64,000 bases of DNA, taken from NCBI RefSeq assembly GCF_030445035.2, contig NC_080699.1:4216001-4280000 (forward strand), in the 5' to 3' direction. The position numbers and the translations under genes were made by a program. The notes under the pieces were generated by a model. That model did no database searches and was not told the origin of the DNA. It worked only from the letters and a program-made list of their open reading frames with translations. Within the stretch, counting starts at the first letter, position 1, and the number at the start of each line of letters is the position of its first letter. The stretch is from Dasypus novemcinctus. Lineage: Eukaryota > Chordata > Mammalia > Cingulata > Dasypodidae. Positions 1-12,297 of this stretch are shown piece by piece.

Positions 1-125
1 ACACACTTGAATCACTGAGAACTTGGGGTCAATCCTGGTATTCCACTTGTTAGTTATGTGATATAAATTATTATTCAAACTTTCGAAATTTAGTTTCCTC
101 AACCATAAAAGAAGAGATAGTAAAA
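1..125 (+). repeat. MIR SINE fossil, truncated at window edge
   Basis: Matches the MIR core in sense orientation: a CCACTTGTTAGTTATGTGA-like block followed by TTTAGTTTCCTCA and an ATAAAA stretch. It is strongly diverged, as expected for this mammal-wide family. The 5' end lies outside the window. Confidence 0.6.
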
Positions 126-149
126 GTTAACTTTTCTTTTTTTCTATAT

Positions 150-300
150 TTTATATGTCAGTCATGTTCTAAGTACTTTAAAAGGGCTTTCTAATTAAAT
201 TCTCATGGCAATCCTTTGAGTAAGGATTTATTATTTCCTCTTTTGTTATATGGTTGTGGGAAATTAAAGAAGTTAAACCAATGAAAAAGTTAAAAAAATA
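150..300 (-). repeat. MIR SINE fossil, antisense
   Basis: Reads as the reverse complement of MIR: a TGTTCTAAGTACTTTA block, then TCTCATGGCAATCCTTTGAGTAAGG and a degraded 'bring-down' region. It lies tail to tail with the MIR at the window start. Confidence 0.55.
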
Positions 301-2190
301 TAAAGGAATAGAGGAGGTGGGATTTTGAAATTCTGTCAGTAAGATTCTAAAGACACTCCATTATTAAGCCTCCTTGGTGATTTTAGATGAAATGAAGTAA
401 AGAATATACCTGCCGAGAAGAGCTCTAGCACTGATAAAATATCATCTATTACAATATCAGAAGAAGAAAAGAGAGAAAACTGAGAGCTCCCATTCCTACC
501 ACCGCTGCTGCTTCTGCTAATCCTGTGATCACCAGGACGACTAGCAATGGCATTCCTTTATGTTGCGGCATTTACAGGTTACAACAGCTTCTTCCAGGTG
601 CTTCCATTTCTTTCTCTAAGAATAAAGCAAAAGGTAACGAAAGCTAAGGGACACTTAACAAATTTCTAGACACTGTACTACTGACTAAAGGGACACATCT
701 CCTAAACTGCACTCGCTGGAAAATTAGCATATCACTGGTCTCAGACCTACATTATTTGCTTCTAGAGCACAATGTCCTTGCAGAAGAACAGAGTCCTTAC
801 CTTCTCATTTTGGCTCATTACAGAAAGTATATATTGGCGAGTTACATGATGCTTTTGGACTACAATTCATGGTCATCCATCAGAACTAAAGTAGAAGACG
901 TGCTTTTATCCTTAGCTGTCGCAGGGTGGAGGATCTATTTTCAGAGAACACACCACATTGCCCTTCAAAACAGGCACAATCCACCCGAACAGGAATTCAA
1001 AGTCCTCTCTGACGGGGGAAAATTTGTGCCGTGGTATTGGGCCTGGACTGATCAGCGTTTTGTAGCAAGCTCGAGACTAGTTCATCTCTAGTACAAAGGT
1101 TAAAACACTTGCCTTTCTTGGGAATATTTTCAGTATGTGCTAAATAAATATCCTCAGATTGTATGAGACTGCTATGCTCTTCCTGGTAGGCATGCTCTCT
1201 AGCGGCGAATTATCTTTTTAAGGTTGAAACTGTTCAACCTTTCCTGAACTCCTGCTGCTTGTGCCCTGTTCATTAAGCTGTCCACATAAGTCAGAGGCAC
1301 ACTTGTACAATCAGAGATAAGAATGAAAATTATCAAGCCACAGGTCCTTTTCACATTTGAAGATGCATTTCTAATTATTTTATCATTGCACAGCATCCTT
1401 TCTTGATTTAATCTGTACTTCCTAAAGTCATGTGTTAGTAGACACTGTACTATTCATACTTAAATCTTAATTTATTCTCTAATTCTCTAAAATCTAAATT
1501 CTTATTGACCAATTCCCAGTCAGTTGGAGATGTCAAGTTTGTATGGCTAAGGAGGAAATACGGCAACTCTAAAACCTCTAATTTTCCATAGACACTTTTG
1601 TAAAAATCACATGCCCTTTTGAAAGGCAGAAAGCAGCGTGTTGACTACCTGAATATGTCAATCATAATGCATCCAAATGACTGTTTTACTGAACTTTACC
1701 ATGAAAAGGAAAAAAAAAAAGACTTTTTAAGTTGTTCCAGAGTTGATACAAAATAAAAATGCAAGATTTAGTTGAGATCATGTGGAACATCAAAATTTTC
1801 CCATTGACAAGGATGTTAACAAATGGACAGTAAACCAATAGTATTCTCTCTTGGTGTCACTGAAATCATATTAAAAAATGACTTAGTCTCAGTTCTTTGA
1901 GTCTACTGTGCTATACACATAGTAAATGCTTTTAAAAATGCTTGATACGTTGAATTTCTTATGAATGCCTCATCATAACCTCTATAAGTAATAGATGCTC
2001 AACTTTAAGGCATGGGAAGAACTCAAAAGTTAATATTTGAGTTAAGAGCACAAACAATTCTCCATTTTAGGCACAGACAGTGATTATCATTTCCTGAAAG
2101 TATGTATTGTTCAAATTTAGAATAAATACAGGGAAAAAGCATGTAAAATCCCAATGATTAAAAAGCATTAATATTTTTATTACATAAAGG
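301..2190. other. AT-rich unique DNA, nothing recognised
   Basis: No gene or clear repeat seen. A 111-codon open frame runs on the plus strand at 756-1091, but it matches no family I know and has no convincing splice or start context, so I treat it as chance. At about 1885-1945 there is a MIR-tail-like CACATAGTAAATGC block. Confidence 0.5.
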
Positions 2191-2194
2191 TCTT

Positions 2195-2545
2195 TAAAAA
2201 AATCAATGTAATTACCATGACTGAAATATATATCTGCATGTGTTTAAAAGGGGAACTGTTAAGTTGAACATATAGTGCAAGAATAAAAAAAAAATTTTTA
2301 AATGCATGAAACTGCACAACACAACGAACCTTAAGTTAAACCATGTACTGTATTTAATATTACAATTATAGAAATGGGCTTTCATCAATTGTGACAAACA
2401 AATATACCACACCAATGCAAGTTGTAAATAAGAAGCTTGTATCTGGGAATCTTATATTTTATGCATGATTGTTCTGTAAACCTGCAATCTTTCTAATATA
2501 AGTAAATAAATAAATCTATGAAATAAATTTTAAAATTGGAAAAGA
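2195..2545 (+). mobile_element. L1 3' UTR fragment
   Basis: Closely parallels the segment at about 43.05-43.27 kb: an AAAAGGGGAA block, an AATAAA followed by an A/T run, then TTAAGTTAAACCATG, CATCAATT and TTTTATGCATGATT with a CTAATA-rich end. Both appear to be sense L1 3' UTR ends. No coding part remains. Confidence 0.6.
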
Positions 2546-3459
2546 GCTTTCACCCATAGCAATAATCACCATTTGACATTTTATATATTCATTTCATTCA
2601 TTGAATATCTATCTCCCTGATTGGAATGTAAGCCTCACAGTGATCACTGCAAATATATGCACAGAGGTTTCTATGGTGGTGCAGTCCTCTAATTCACAAT
2701 CAGCTGTAGAGTATAGTATTTATATATAGACTTGTAACATTAGCTTAAAAAAGGGAAAGTTTTGTTCTGTATGTTTTGTTACCTTTTACAGAATAAAAGA
2801 ATTACACATTGAAAACCAAATATTCTCCTGGTATTGGTCATGACTCCATGTCGTGATAAGGAAAGGGACTTGATTTTGTGGGTTCTCCACTGTGTATACA
2901 ATTAGACAATGTTTGACAAGTAATTACATGTTGAATATGTTGATGAAAAGAATTGAAAACAAACTCTCCATCGTTTACATCGCTTATGACCTTACACCCT
3001 GCTTTGCAAAGTAGTGAAGCTAAAGAGCAGGCATGTCTATTTCATCATGAAGAGAAATTCTGTTCTCTTTTTCTTAGTCCTGTGTCATTCATGCCAAGTT
3101 CTGAGAAGAAAATCTCTAGTACTAGAACTGTTTTATCAATTTGTGTGTATGTTTAATGAAATAGTGGATTATTTACCCAGGAGAAAATTTGTGCCCACTG
3201 CCAAGACCCCCATAAAAAGGAGCATATTTGGTCTGGTTTTATGAAGGCATTACTCACCATGGAAAGCACTCATGCAGTTAGCCTGCCCAAGGAATGAAGA
3301 TAGACTACAGAGAATGCAATGACAAGTTTGATTCTCATCTTCTATTGCCTTTTTCTTTCCTAGCTCTAAGTCACATCCCTCAGGGAGAAAAATCCTAGAC
3401 AAACGAAATTTCCATTCAACATTCTTCAAGTCATGGGTTAATCTCAGCTTTATTCTTTC
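2546..3459. other. AT-rich unique DNA
   Basis: No gene seen. Around 2610-2640 a TTGGAATGTAAGCCTCA block weakly resembles an L2 3' end; it is too diverged to call. The open frames at 2953-3244 are short and overlap in two phases without coding character. Confidence 0.4.
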
Positions 3460-3474
3460 AAAAACAATTAGGTC
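3460..3474 (+). repeat. Left target-site duplication of SINE 1
   Basis: The 15-bp AAAAACAATTAGGTC here is repeated exactly at 3740-3754, bracketing the SINE. This is the signature of L1-driven target-primed insertion and defines both ends of the element. Confidence 0.95.
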
Positions 3475-3739
3475 GGGAGGGGCTGTGGCTCAATCGACTG
3501 GGCTCCCGTCTACCACATGGGAGGCCCTGGGTTCGCGTCCCGGGGCCTCCTTGTGAAGGCGGGCTGGCCCATGCCTGTGAAGAGCTGGCGCAGCAAGATG
3601 GCACAACAAATGGAGACAAGCAGACAAGCAGAAGAACATGCAGTGAATAGACACAGAGCGCAGACAGCAAGCAAGCCACAAGGGGAGGGGGGTGGGATAA
3701 ATAAAAAAAATAAAAAAATTAAATCTTTAAAGTAAAACA
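3475..3739 (+). mobile_element. DAS-type tRNA-derived SINE, short form (265 bp)
   Basis: The tRNA-like head carries an A box (TGGCTCAATCGACTGGG at 3486) and a B box (GGTTCGCGTCC at 3530-3540), so it had an internal Pol III promoter. The body includes CGCAGCAAGATGGC and the AATAGACACAGAG block shared with the longer copies. The tail is A-rich with AAATAAA repeats. It lacks the middle ~140 bp found in the four long copies. The perfect 15-bp TSD and intact CpGs in the head suggest a fairly recent insertion. The family is known as abundant in armadillos. Confidence 0.92.
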
Positions 3740-3754
3740 AAAAACAATTAGGTC
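3740..3754 (+). repeat. Right target-site duplication of SINE 1
   Basis: Exact second copy of the 15-bp duplication at 3460-3474, directly after the A-rich tail. Confidence 0.95.
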
Positions 3755-4261
3755 TCCAGCATTTACTTAAAGTTAACTGCTCTCTTTTAGACCTTGGTGT
3801 CTAGTTAGTGATATAGATGATTTTCCAAAAAGTTAAATTTTGAAGCATCCATTTATCTACAGAGTTCTTTGGGAAATATTTGGAGTGTGGTACTCAGATT
3901 ATGAGCTACCACATTAAGAGATTATGAAATGGCATCTCTTTTCTTCTTTCCCGATATTGGTCATGATTCAATGTCATGATTAAGTTCATTGCATTACTGC
4001 ATCATCTCCAAGCTATGGTTTCATGAATTACCCCAGGACCTCTAAATTAAGGACTGCTGTTTCCAAATGCTTCTAAATCCTTCTTTTTCTATTCTCTAAT
4101 GGATGGTCAGCGGCAAACCCCATGAGCTAGAAGATAGTAGCTCATGTTCTGCTACACAACACTGTAGACTCATTCCTGGATTTCCTGACATGTGCTCAAG
4201 CTTCTTATTAGATCACCCTAATACATTAACTTGGAAAGCCTTCTCTTTTAATAAACTATCA
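3755..4261. other. Unique DNA
   Basis: No gene or repeat recognised. The open frame at 4103-4291 runs into the L1 fragment downstream and has no coding support. Confidence 0.4.
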
Positions 4262-4450
4262 TTCTTTTTTTTACTTTTTATTTTGAAATAAAATCAGACT
4301 TACAAGAAATGTGCAAAATAATATAAAAACAATACCTAGAACTCCAGCTACCCTCATTCAGATATCCACCTTTACCAACTTTTATCATTTTGCCACATTT
4401 GTAATTTCATTCTATCATCTATCTATCTATATGATTTTCTAAACATTTAC
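4262..4450 (-). mobile_element. Old L1 3' UTR fragment, antisense
   Basis: The T-run, TATTTTGAAATAA, CAGACTTACA, TACCCTCATTCAGAT and TTTTGCCACATTTG blocks in this order match the reverse complement of an old mammalian L1M-type 3' UTR. It ends in a short (ATCT)n run at about 4415. Confidence 0.6.
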
Positions 4451-5926
4451 GAGTGATCTAAAGCCATCCTAGTTAGTGCCAACAAACACATTGACTGAAG
4501 CTGTTGGGAAGGTGTTGGAAAGTTCATGACCCCAGTGAGGTCAACAGAATCCTTGCTGTGAGGTCAGCAACTATCCAGCTTGCATTCCCAGTGCACAGCA
4601 GTGACCCAACTATTTTCTTGACTGTCTGTTCACACTGCCTGCTTCCGTTATTTGTAGCCATAGACTGTTCAGTGGCAAGAGTGACTCCACATCTGCTCCC
4701 TCTTTTCTTGTTTTTATCTACAGCAAACAATTTACAGGGTCACCAGATCAATAAAGGCATTACAGCTTTTATAAAAAGCACTCTGAGAGTTTGAAGTGTT
4801 AATTATTCTGGGGGATTTTTTTGTAGGTATACAACTTATTTTTTGTATTACATCACAGAGATTATATTGCATCTTGCTCTAACTGTATATGTTCTTATTT
4901 TTAACATGGTTCATTATTGTTCCATCAGAAATATCTAATATTAGAGGCAACCCTTGAGAAAAATGAACTGAAAGAAGGAAGAATAAAGGGTAGAAATAAT
5001 GATGTTTGAAACTTTAACTCTAGAAAATCTGAATAATAGAAGCCTCCGAACATTTATTTGAAAATAGAATGCATAGCCATAAAACTGAAAATTCCCATAG
5101 ATCAGAATCCTTAGTTCCTGGTAAACTGGCTTATTTTTATGTCATGAACATTTTCATTTTTATTAGTAGATCACATGGAGCCAAAATGGGCATTTGGGAC
5201 ACTACCATCCTATTTTAAAAGATCCAGGTTTCCATATAAAAAGTTTCACTCAAGTATGATGTATGTTTTAGTTATTTTATTTTTGAAAGGACTATGTTAT
5301 ACATTGCTTGACCAAAAATAACCACTTTGTTTCTTCAGTTTCCAATCAAAAGAAAAGAGATTGTTAAATCAAACTAGTGATCCCATATCCTTTGTAATGA
5401 TACTTATAAGAGAGATTTATCTGCTTTGCTCTATAGTGAGTCACAACTTTCCAGGTATAAGAAAATAATTGTAATTATCCTGCAGTGTGTAAATGAGACA
5501 ATTTTGTTACAATCACCCACATACTGACCCTCTTCCAATTATTTTTATCTCCCTTACTCCTGTTTTTAAACATCCATTGATTATATTCATCTTCTGGAAG
5601 AGGATGTACTACTTTATATATTTCCCTTCATACCTGAGAATCTCTTTAAAGTGAACACACAACAAAATAAAGTGATGGAAAGAATTAAAGGCATTATAAA
5701 TGTTGTACTAGACTGATTATAAATAGGAAGCACTACAAACAGATTTCTGGGAAAACCTAGTTTCTTGAATATAAACAGTAATAAACAATAAACAATAATG
5801 TTGTTTCTGTGAAGAAAAGAAATATAATAAGTTTTCTAATAATGTATTGAAGCACAACATCTGTCCAAGAAATGAGAAATTTAACATTACTTTTTAAATG
5901 TGTGATTTGACTTTGGACTCATTGGG
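4451..5926. other. Mostly unique DNA
   Basis: No gene seen. A 96-codon open frame (4504-4794) has an equally open antisense frame and no recognisable motif. The segment at 4800-4930 may continue old LINE sequence but is too diverged to assign. Confidence 0.4.
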
Positions 5927-6135
5927 TCACCTCCAAGTACAGTTCACTGATGAGCTTGTCAAAGTTTCTCCTGGGAAAAGGCTAAACTGAAATTTAGGAA
6001 TGATTTCAAGGAAATCTCCAATAAACTGGGAATACTGATGGGCTATCTCACCATCTAGACCCTTGCTATGCTTAGGATTAGTTACAGCACTGATACAAAA
6101 TCTTCTTTGTACTTCTTCACTTCGGTAGACTCTGA
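5927..6135 (-). other. Candidate exon, unidentified (weak)
   Basis: On the minus strand an acceptor-like TTCTTTCAG (about 6128-6136) is followed by roughly 60 open codons. These read like soluble protein (for example HQYSQFIGDFLEIIPKFQF), run to TGTACTTGGAG and are followed by GTGA, a possible donor. A second frame from the same acceptor stops after about 15 codons. I recognise no family. It could be an internal exon of an unannotated transcript or chance; I see no partner exons nearby. Confidence 0.15.
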
Positions 6136-6150
6136 AAGAACCCATGTAAT

Positions 6151-7147
6151 GGAAATTTGTTTTGTTTGCAACAAAACAAAATGTAAGTATTAACTAAGTG
6201 AAACAATTATAGAAAAAGTATAACTCAGGAATGAAATGAAAATTATTCTATTTCAGATTTCATCTAAAAAATATAACCTAGTTTACTTAATCTCCTTGAG
6301 TCATGCGTCCATGCCTGAAGAATCTACCTGGCAACTGTTGGTCCTCATTGTTTTAATTAGTTAAGTTGGACTAATTTTTTAGGTCCCTGTGGAGACCAGG
6401 TGTGACACAATGGGAAACCCAGGCTGAAATGCCTGAGAAAATACAGAGAGTGAGGGGTGCCATCAGGGGTGGGTGCGGAGCTCATTCCACTCTGGTGGTT
6501 CAAGCGGCAGATGTGGAGCACACGGGCGAGCGAGAGGGACTGTAGGCTCATGCTCTCATGGTCGTGGGGCAGAGGCTAGTGAATCTGCAGGATTGGTTAG
6601 ATTAAAGCAAAGGAAGTCAAGATGGAAAGGGCCCAGAAGTCCGAGGGTAGGGGAGATGGTTAGCTTACTGTATGGGTCAGGTGAGTTCTGAGTGTGGTAT
6701 GTGGGTGGTGGGTGATGTGGGTTTGAGCTCTGGGGAGTTGAGGTCCCAGGGGTGGAAAGCTATCCCTTAACTAAACCAAAGGTCAGAGTTGAGGTTATGG
6801 CTTAACCAAAGAGAGATGTATGGCAAGAGCCCCCACACAAAAGGGTTTTATGATACTCCTTTGTGCTTCTCACTGTCTAGACCTCCTGGATGGACATGTG
6901 TCCTCTTGCAGGATGCTAAGTCCTGCGCATACACATCAGCCGAGTATAACTGTTGGGAAGGCTTTTCACACCCACCAGACAAGGCTGAGCAAGATGATCA
7001 GATTTTACTGACCTGTCTGAGGAAGTTCAAAGCATTGCAGATAACCCGGAATTAAACGTTAGACTCCTCTGATTTAGAAGTCCTCTCTCATCTGACCATG
7101 GAAACGTCTCACTGATAATTTTCCTCTGCAGGAGCCAGCTGCTTTCA
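6151..7147. other. Unique DNA with a GC-richer patch
   Basis: The interval 6460-6760 is noticeably more G-rich than its surroundings and holds a few CpGs. Several short overlapping open frames occur on both strands, as expected in GC-rich DNA. No repeat family or gene recognised. Confidence 0.4.
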
Positions 7148-7265
7148 TAAGTGTTTTCTTTCCTTCTCCCCGCTCTTCTTCTTACCTTCCTTTCTTTTCT
7201 AATCTCTCTCTCCTCTCTTTTTCCTTCCCCAGTGCCTTTCCAGGCTTCAGTCTGAGCTCTCTCCC
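7148..7265. repeat. Polypyrimidine (CT-rich) tract
   Basis: A long run of mixed C and T with CTTCTT, TCTCTCTCTCC and TTTTTCC sub-blocks; the complementary strand is almost pure purine. It is a degenerate simple repeat. Confidence 0.75.
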
Positions 7266-7744
7266 AACCATTCTCATTCTCAATCTCTCGCTTGATGAGT
7301 TTTCTTTGCTCTCCCATTTTGTCACTCTATTTCCATTCGTGTTCTCATATTTTTTTTTACCCTTTATTTTCTTCATTAAAAGCAACCTATGAAGGTACTT
7401 TTTCTTAATGAAGTATAATTCATCATTAAGAGTCACTCTAGTTCCAGCTCATAAAATAATCATCCCTATGTATAAGAAATCATTTCTGTATAATGAAAGA
7501 GAAATCTATAGTGGCATGCAGTTGACTCTGCTTCATGAATTCAAAACATCACTTATCATTATTCCACTTATTCACATAAATAAATGAATGTTCCTTATAC
7601 ATATATAAACATTTTAAGTTCTTTGGAAAATTATGTATTATGATTGGAATCGTGTATATACATATGAGAGTAGTAATTACACTGGAAAAGTGGGACCACA
7701 GCTCATTGAAAAAAAAAGCAGACTTATGTATTTGGTTACTATCA
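7266..7744. other. AT-rich unique DNA
   Basis: Nothing recognised. Confidence 0.4.
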
Positions 7745-7990
7745 AATTATCATGAAATGTTTACGATACACAAAACAATGTAAAAAGGGATATAATTCAT
7801 AGACTCCTATGTACCCACTATTCAACTTACAAAATAAAATGTAATTTTATACCTGTCTGATAATCTGTCCTTCCAGGAAAGAGCATCACCATTCTCTATA
7901 AACATTCACAATTAATTTTGAAATAATTTTACTGCACATATATATATATATCAGCAATATGTAGTTATGCTTCCAATGCCTTTGTTTATA
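7745..7990 (-). mobile_element. Possible old LINE 3' UTR-like fragment
   Basis: The ordered blocks CCTATGTACCCACTATTCAACTT, ACAAAATAAAATGTAA and the later ATATATATATAT run resemble antisense 3' ends of old mammalian LINEs. The match is loose and could be another AT-rich repeat. Confidence 0.3.
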
Positions 7991-9804
7991 TAAATTATGT
8001 CCTATTTTATGTGTTTTGCATGAGCCTTACAATCAAGAGAATATTGGATTTGATAAAATGATTGAATTCTTTAATTTTTGTCTTAATAATTGAAACTCAC
8101 ATTGGGGCATCTCATATTTCAATGTCTTCCAGTGTTTTTCCCACCATTGTGTATTATCCTTTGCCAATACCAGTGATATAATGTATTTGAGTATGAAGTG
8201 TAACCTGTTTTTAATGTATATCATGTCACTCTTCTGATTAATTGTTAGCACTATATTCAAGTTCTCTTGATTATTTGATTTGGGAATTATTAATTGACCA
8301 TACTGTTGTAAAATTATTTATCACAATGTCTTAAAATTGATAATCTGTAAATATGATTTATTTGAGTGGGTGAGATGTTCATTCCAGAATTTGAATATAA
8401 ATTTTGATCTTTTCCTATGCTTTATTAAAGAAAAAATTCCAGGATTTACCATTTTTATCATCAACAAAAATAAATATTTACTGATTCTTTACCATGTGTA
8501 TAATACTATGCTAAATATTAATTCCTGTCTACTATATTGGTAACAACAAAAATTTATTCCATTTTCTTCTAAATGATATTCTCTGTGGTAAAGCACTAAC
8601 ATATCACGATGTAACATTGTCCTAAAATGTTCTTTTCCTTGTTGACAATTTAAGTGAAATTAGTTAGATTAAAGGCAACAGAAAATTTCCAATTCCTTTA
8701 AAACCTGACCTCTTTTAACATATTATTTGCAGAACTTTTTTTTTTCCAGAATGAGAACCAAAATATTTCTCCTTTACAATGGATTATATTTGTGAAACTC
8801 TGAAAATAACACTTTCAGATGACTTAGGTCATTTGTGTTTTCTGTTATTTTCCAAGTGAAGATAATCATAAACACAACATATGTCCATACATGACTTTAA
8901 ATGTTAAATAGAAAATATATAAAAAGTCTGTCTCTAAATTCCAATATATATTTAATACAATTTTCATATATAGAACTTCATATTTTTGTATTCTCCCACA
9001 GAAATTTTAGTGTTCTAAGTCATATTAAACTAAAAGGAAATGAAACAGGAATTTAATTTGTGAATAAAATAAAAAACAGCACTCAACAGAACATTTATGC
9101 CTTTTATATCTTTGGTTAAATACAAGTTGGGATGAAAATGCCAACTCATATTCATCCCAAGACATTGTTCTCGCAAAAATAATCAATAGTAAGTTGATAA
9201 CTAGACTTATCTTGTATCCCAGAAAATGGAGTTGGGATAGCGGGTATTTGAAGACATGAAAGAACTTAAGAGGCAGTTAGATGAATTATTTGGATTGTTA
9301 TTGACATTGAACTCTGCTTATACATAGCAGAAATCACAGAAACGGGGAAAGGCACTGAAACATGTCGCAGAAAAGTCTACATTTTCTTTTTTCACAAATC
9401 CTGTTTTTAAATTCTCTAAGTTAATTGACTTTTGTATATTAATAGCTCTGTCAAGGTAAATTACAAAATTTTAGAAATTCTAAATACTTTTGATTTAAAA
9501 TTTTGAATGTTTATAAAAACCCTCTATGCTAATGTATTTTTTATCTTCTGCTTAACTTCTTCTTTGTGATGAAAAATAATTTTTAAAATCTATTGTTTAA
9601 TTTCAAAGGTTTTTTTTTCCATATGTCCTTTATAAAGTTGTGTGTTCAATGAGGAATATATTATGCAGCAGTTATTTTTCTCAATGGTCTCATCATTAGC
9701 ACTTTCTATAAAATATATTTATATGATGAAAAGGATTTAAATAAGCTCCTGGTAGAAGGCTAAGTATCCTGTGGGTGTACAGTAAATATATTTGAAGGGA
9801 TGAC
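7991..9804. other. AT-rich unique DNA
   Basis: No gene or repeat confidently seen. Short T-runs at about 8736 and 9608. Open frames are small and AT-driven. Confidence 0.4.
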
Positions 9805-9925
9805 CGGCAGTAAATTCAATTCAATCCAATCGACTTTTATTGAGATTCTTAGCTATTTAGATGCTAAGAATATGAAAACAGGTGAAAAAGATTGCCTCCA
9901 ATCTAACAGATCTTAGGGTCTTTTA
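9805..9925 (-). repeat. L2 3' end, antisense
   Basis: Reverse complement of the L2 terminus: an ATTCAATTCAATCCAAT repeat-like end, TTTATTGAGA, then AGATGCTAAGAATATGAAAACAGG and GATTGCCTCCAATCTAACAG corresponding to the conserved L2 tail. Strongly diverged. Confidence 0.55.
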
Positions 9926-10224
9926 CTGGATACTGACATTTTCATAACTATAGAGAAGGCTGTTTGGCTTTTTTCTAAATCATCAAATATTAGCCTAGAT
10001 TTATTATACACTAAGTAATGTGCAAGACTTAGTATAATGTATAATTCTAACCCTCTTACTCTAAAAGCTCAAAGTGTATTCTCAAATGGAAATTCTAACA
10101 AGAAAATATTTACTCTTTCAGCAAATACCTATTTTGTGTAAATTACAATATGAGATTTTCTTGGAGATCAAGACATTTATAGTGGAGTGACAAATCCATA
10201 CACAAAAATGTGTGTGTGTGTGTC
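9926..10224. other. AT-rich DNA, possibly older L2
   Basis: A short (GT)n run at 10211-10221 ends it. CAGCAAATACCTATTTTGTGT near 10120 may be another L2 tail remnant; not certain. Confidence 0.3.
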
Positions 10225-10455
10225 TCGGGGAAGCTTTCATGGAGACAGGTCCAGCTGTCCCATGTCCCAGTGGGAAGGGCTTGGCTGAGGAGAGAGGGTG
10301 GCTCTCAGGCAGTCCTTGGCCACGGCAGGAGCGCCGCGAGCTCCGACCCGTGCTTGCCTGTGATGCTCACCTCGGCACCCAGGAAGGGCCTATGGGGTCC
10401 CTGCATGCTGCACCAGGGTCCTCGGTTATGTGTGTTGGCGTGTTTATCTAGATGA
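10225..10455. other. GC-rich patch in AT-rich surroundings
   Basis: About 230 bp with clustered CpGs (for example GAGCGCCGCGAGCTCCGAC near 10330). Two plus-strand frames stay open through it (81 and 79 codons), as expected where stop codons are rare. No recognisable protein. Both edges are abrupt; it may be a capture or an old regulatory element. Confidence 0.4.
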
Positions 10456-12184
10456 TACGGAGCCTTACAATCTCAGTACGTACAATATAGCAACGCCATT
10501 CTTCAGATTGTGCAGAGTCCACAATTTAAAAAGATAAGAAGCCATAGTCTAGGTAAGTGTGGCTGAGCTGAGTCCTGATAGCAAGGACAGATTTCAATAA
10601 CCAGGAAGAGGTCAAAAGACAAGAATGAACTTCCAGGAGATGAATAAAGTAAAACAAAATAGCGGTAAACACGCCCAGGTCCTCTCTAGCTCTGTTATTC
10701 CGTCTCTTTGGACAGTAGTGGTGTACTAGTCACAGAAGCCCATACTTGACGTAGCATGGCCTTGTCCAAATAGTATTTTACACGCCTCTGTCTTGGAGGT
10801 AATAGTGACATCAGGCTGGGTACCGTACTGGTTACATGTGATAACTCACCTGTCCTACAATTAGGTGAGTGAAAATGGGGAATGTTTCGCTTCACTAGCT
10901 GGTGTGGGGTAGGGTGAGGATGTTGGAGATGGGAGTGAAGTTGTATATTTGGTAAATAATATTCTGCCTCTACCTTGAAGACTACAATTTTAAAAAGAGA
11001 GAATATCCTCTCATTTCTTGTACCATGGCTGTCCTCTACATTCTCAACAGTTCTTTACCCTGTTTTTCAACACTTGGGTATTCCCTTTTATTACTGATCA
11101 TTCAAGTCTAGTGAAGCTAAATCGTATATCACAGGTAGCTTCTCAAGGGCTTGAGATTTTCAGTTGAATTATTCTAGCACCGTTTCCTATAAATGCGTTC
11201 TTCAGATGTCAGAGCAAAATTTGAGAGGGAGCTTAAGCTAAGCAAGCAGGGTAGGGCAGCTTCTGAAATACTGTGTCAAATTGATAAAAGACATCAGTGA
11301 TAACAAGGACTAATATTAAAGCAAAGCATATGATGTTTGAAAATTTAGGAGAGAAAAAAATAAGAAATAGAAATGGTAGTTGCTCATATGTTTTGTGAAT
11401 TGGAAAACATTTCGCAAACATTATCTGTCCTTATGATTAACTAGATTAAAGACTTTTCTTTTATCCATGTGCCAAGTACCTTCTCACTCTGATCTTCTTC
11501 CTAATTGTACCAATAAGGTCCTAATCCTGAATCTGTACCTACTTTAAATTTACAGTCTTAGTACATCCAGAGATCTGAAATCAACCTTGTAAAGAGAATG
11601 TAAATATATATCCCATAAATCACAACTATTACAGATAATCTAAGAAGATGTAATATGCAGCTACAGGTCTTAAAGAAAGAACATTCGAATATGCAGAAAG
11701 TTGCACATTTTGCAGGCTCTGATTTTAATGTGGAACTTCACGTAGTATGTGGAAAAGTGACCATGATTAACATTTTATGACTTGGTATTGATTTGTGGCA
11801 CAATGGCGTGCTGTGGAGCAAGCCACCCTTGCTTTGCATCCTAGTTTGCCACTTACAGAGGGGATCACATGTGAGTTATTTGGCCCTATTTAACTTCCAC
11901 TACCTAATACACAAAACATGAAATAGTTCTTGGATATAGTAAACCTAAAATACATGTTAACATATGAAAAGTTCCCTGAACATCAGCTTCCTTTCTCTGC
12001 ACTGTGCTCTCCCCACCCCCACTGCACCACTTAGATCACATAGCACTAGACCGAGCATTTTGAGGCCAAGTTCCGGCCCTGTTGCTATTTCCCTCCCTAG
12101 CCGTAACAAATGGCTGGGTCACAGTGGGTGCCAAATGATGTCCTCGGTTGAAGGAAATAAATAATAAATTGATAGAAGAAATAC
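10456..12184. other. Unique DNA
   Basis: No gene or clear repeat. A C-rich block at 12008-12025 is short and simple. Confidence 0.4.
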
Positions 12185-12297
12185 AGGAAGAAGAAAGGAA
12201 GGAAGGAAGGAAGAAAGAAGCAAGGAAAGAAGGAAGACATGAAAGAAGAAAGGAAGTGAGGAGAACAGAAGGAGAAAGGGTGGGAAGGAGGAGGGGA
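12185..12297. repeat. Purine-rich (GGAA/GAAA)n microsatellite
   Basis: Repeated AGGAAGGAAGGAAGG and AAGAAAG units, degrading to mixed purine toward 12297. Almost no pyrimidines on the plus strand. Confidence 0.9.
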
